Shown piece by piece: positions 63,701-64,000 of a stretch of 64,000 nt of DNA. Source of the stretch: Archilochus colubris (taxonomy: Eukaryota > Chordata > Aves > Apodiformes > Trochilidae); contig CM041084.1 of assembly GCA_023079485.1 (NCBI GenBank), forward strand, positions 16,086,609 through 16,150,608, written 5' to 3'. The translations under genes and the position numbers were made by a program. A model generated the notes under the pieces. It was not told where the DNA came from, searched no databases, and worked only from the letters and a program-made list of their open reading frames with translations. Numbering within the stretch: position 1 is the stretch's first letter; each line of letters begins with the position of its first letter.

Positions 63701-64000
63701 TAAAATGTTTAAGAAATATATGCCCAGATCTGTATATCTCAAGCACTTTATTGTGAGAGGTTTGCTGTGACAATAAAGAAATCTGCTGCAGTCAATAGGA
63801 CACAAGGGTCCCTTCACATGGATCCAGTTTCATTATCAAGAAGAAAAAAAAGTATGTCTTTTTTTTACTGGAAATCTTGAACATGTACAAATATTTGTAA
63901 AATATACTAGTGTAGCTGGGGGGAAACCATGATTTCAATTAAAGCATATGCAATTTTTTTATTGTATTAAAAAAAAATCCAAGTCAGAACCAATAGATGG
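60781..64000. other. Non-coding sequence to the window end
   Basis: AT-rich, without recognised transposons or exons. The overlapping frames at 61053-61368 and 61779-62143 have no family resemblance. Confidence 0.45.

Larger units (their letters stand above)
40822..64000. other. Region 3' of ODAD2 exon i: no coding exon recognised
   Basis: About 23 kb that should hold at least the start of the last ODAD2 intron. I looked for the expected ~37-codon terminal exon (LLLDMVGSPDQDL-like, then NIRRLALATEKA-like) and did not find it on the + strand. A lone ATTCGAAGGCATTGA at about 53060 resembles part of it only by chance. Contents are CR1 fragments, old LINE remnants and simple repeats, annotated separately; the open frames listed by length (for example 57538-57846 and 61111-61368) show no family resemblance. 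Confidence 0.6.

Noticed and set aside
1..64000. CRISPR arrays, operons, ribosomal or other RNA genes
   Set aside because: No regularly spaced repeats, no bacterial gene organisation and no rRNA or tRNA signature; the window is intron-rich vertebrate DNA.

Overview
The window looks like nuclear DNA of a neognath bird. It is AT-rich and gene-poor, with short exons bounded by GT/AG splice sites and separated by long introns. It carries many copies of CR1, the dominant bird LINE, several ending in the typical CR1 3' tail (ATTCTATGATT-like). It also has two short class II-type LTR elements. Nothing bacterial or viral-genomic is present.

The only gene I can support is ODAD2 (formerly ARMC4), on the + strand. 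ODAD2 is the armadillo-repeat protein of the outer dynein arm docking complex of motile cilia. Nine consecutive coding exons (12846..40821) splice in frame into 543 codons. These match, exon after exon, the C-terminal armadillo half of vertebrate ODAD2. The N-terminal half (roughly 460 residues) and the last ~37 residues were not found; they should lie outside the window or in short exons I missed.

Layout: 1-12845 is non-coding sequence upstream of the first recognisable exon, with a 0.5 kb CR1 tail, a 1.6 kb internally deleted CR1, small CR1 tails, and two very old CR1/L3-type remnants on the minus strand. 12846-20014 is an exon cluster (six exons) whose introns hold a 195 bp solo LTR and a 213 bp perfectly palindromic relative, both flanked by 6 bp target duplications. 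20015-39828 holds one 115 bp exon in nearly 20 kb of intron, flanked by a 119 bp direct repeat; the following intron has a CR1 and an old CR1-like element. 39829-40821 has the last two recognisable exons. 40822-64000 has no recognisable coding exon, only CR1 fragments, old LINE remnants, simple repeats and a G-rich/polypurine tract; it is either a long final intron or 3' flank.

The most unusual object is the palindromic LTR at 18764-18976: two 83 bp arms, perfectly complementary, with the same LTR end (TGTAG...) facing out on both sides and a CTTAAT duplication at each border. It looks like an aberrant, folded-back reverse transcript that was integrated as a unit. Statements about matches to human ODAD2 and to repeat consensus sequences come from memory of those families, not from a search.
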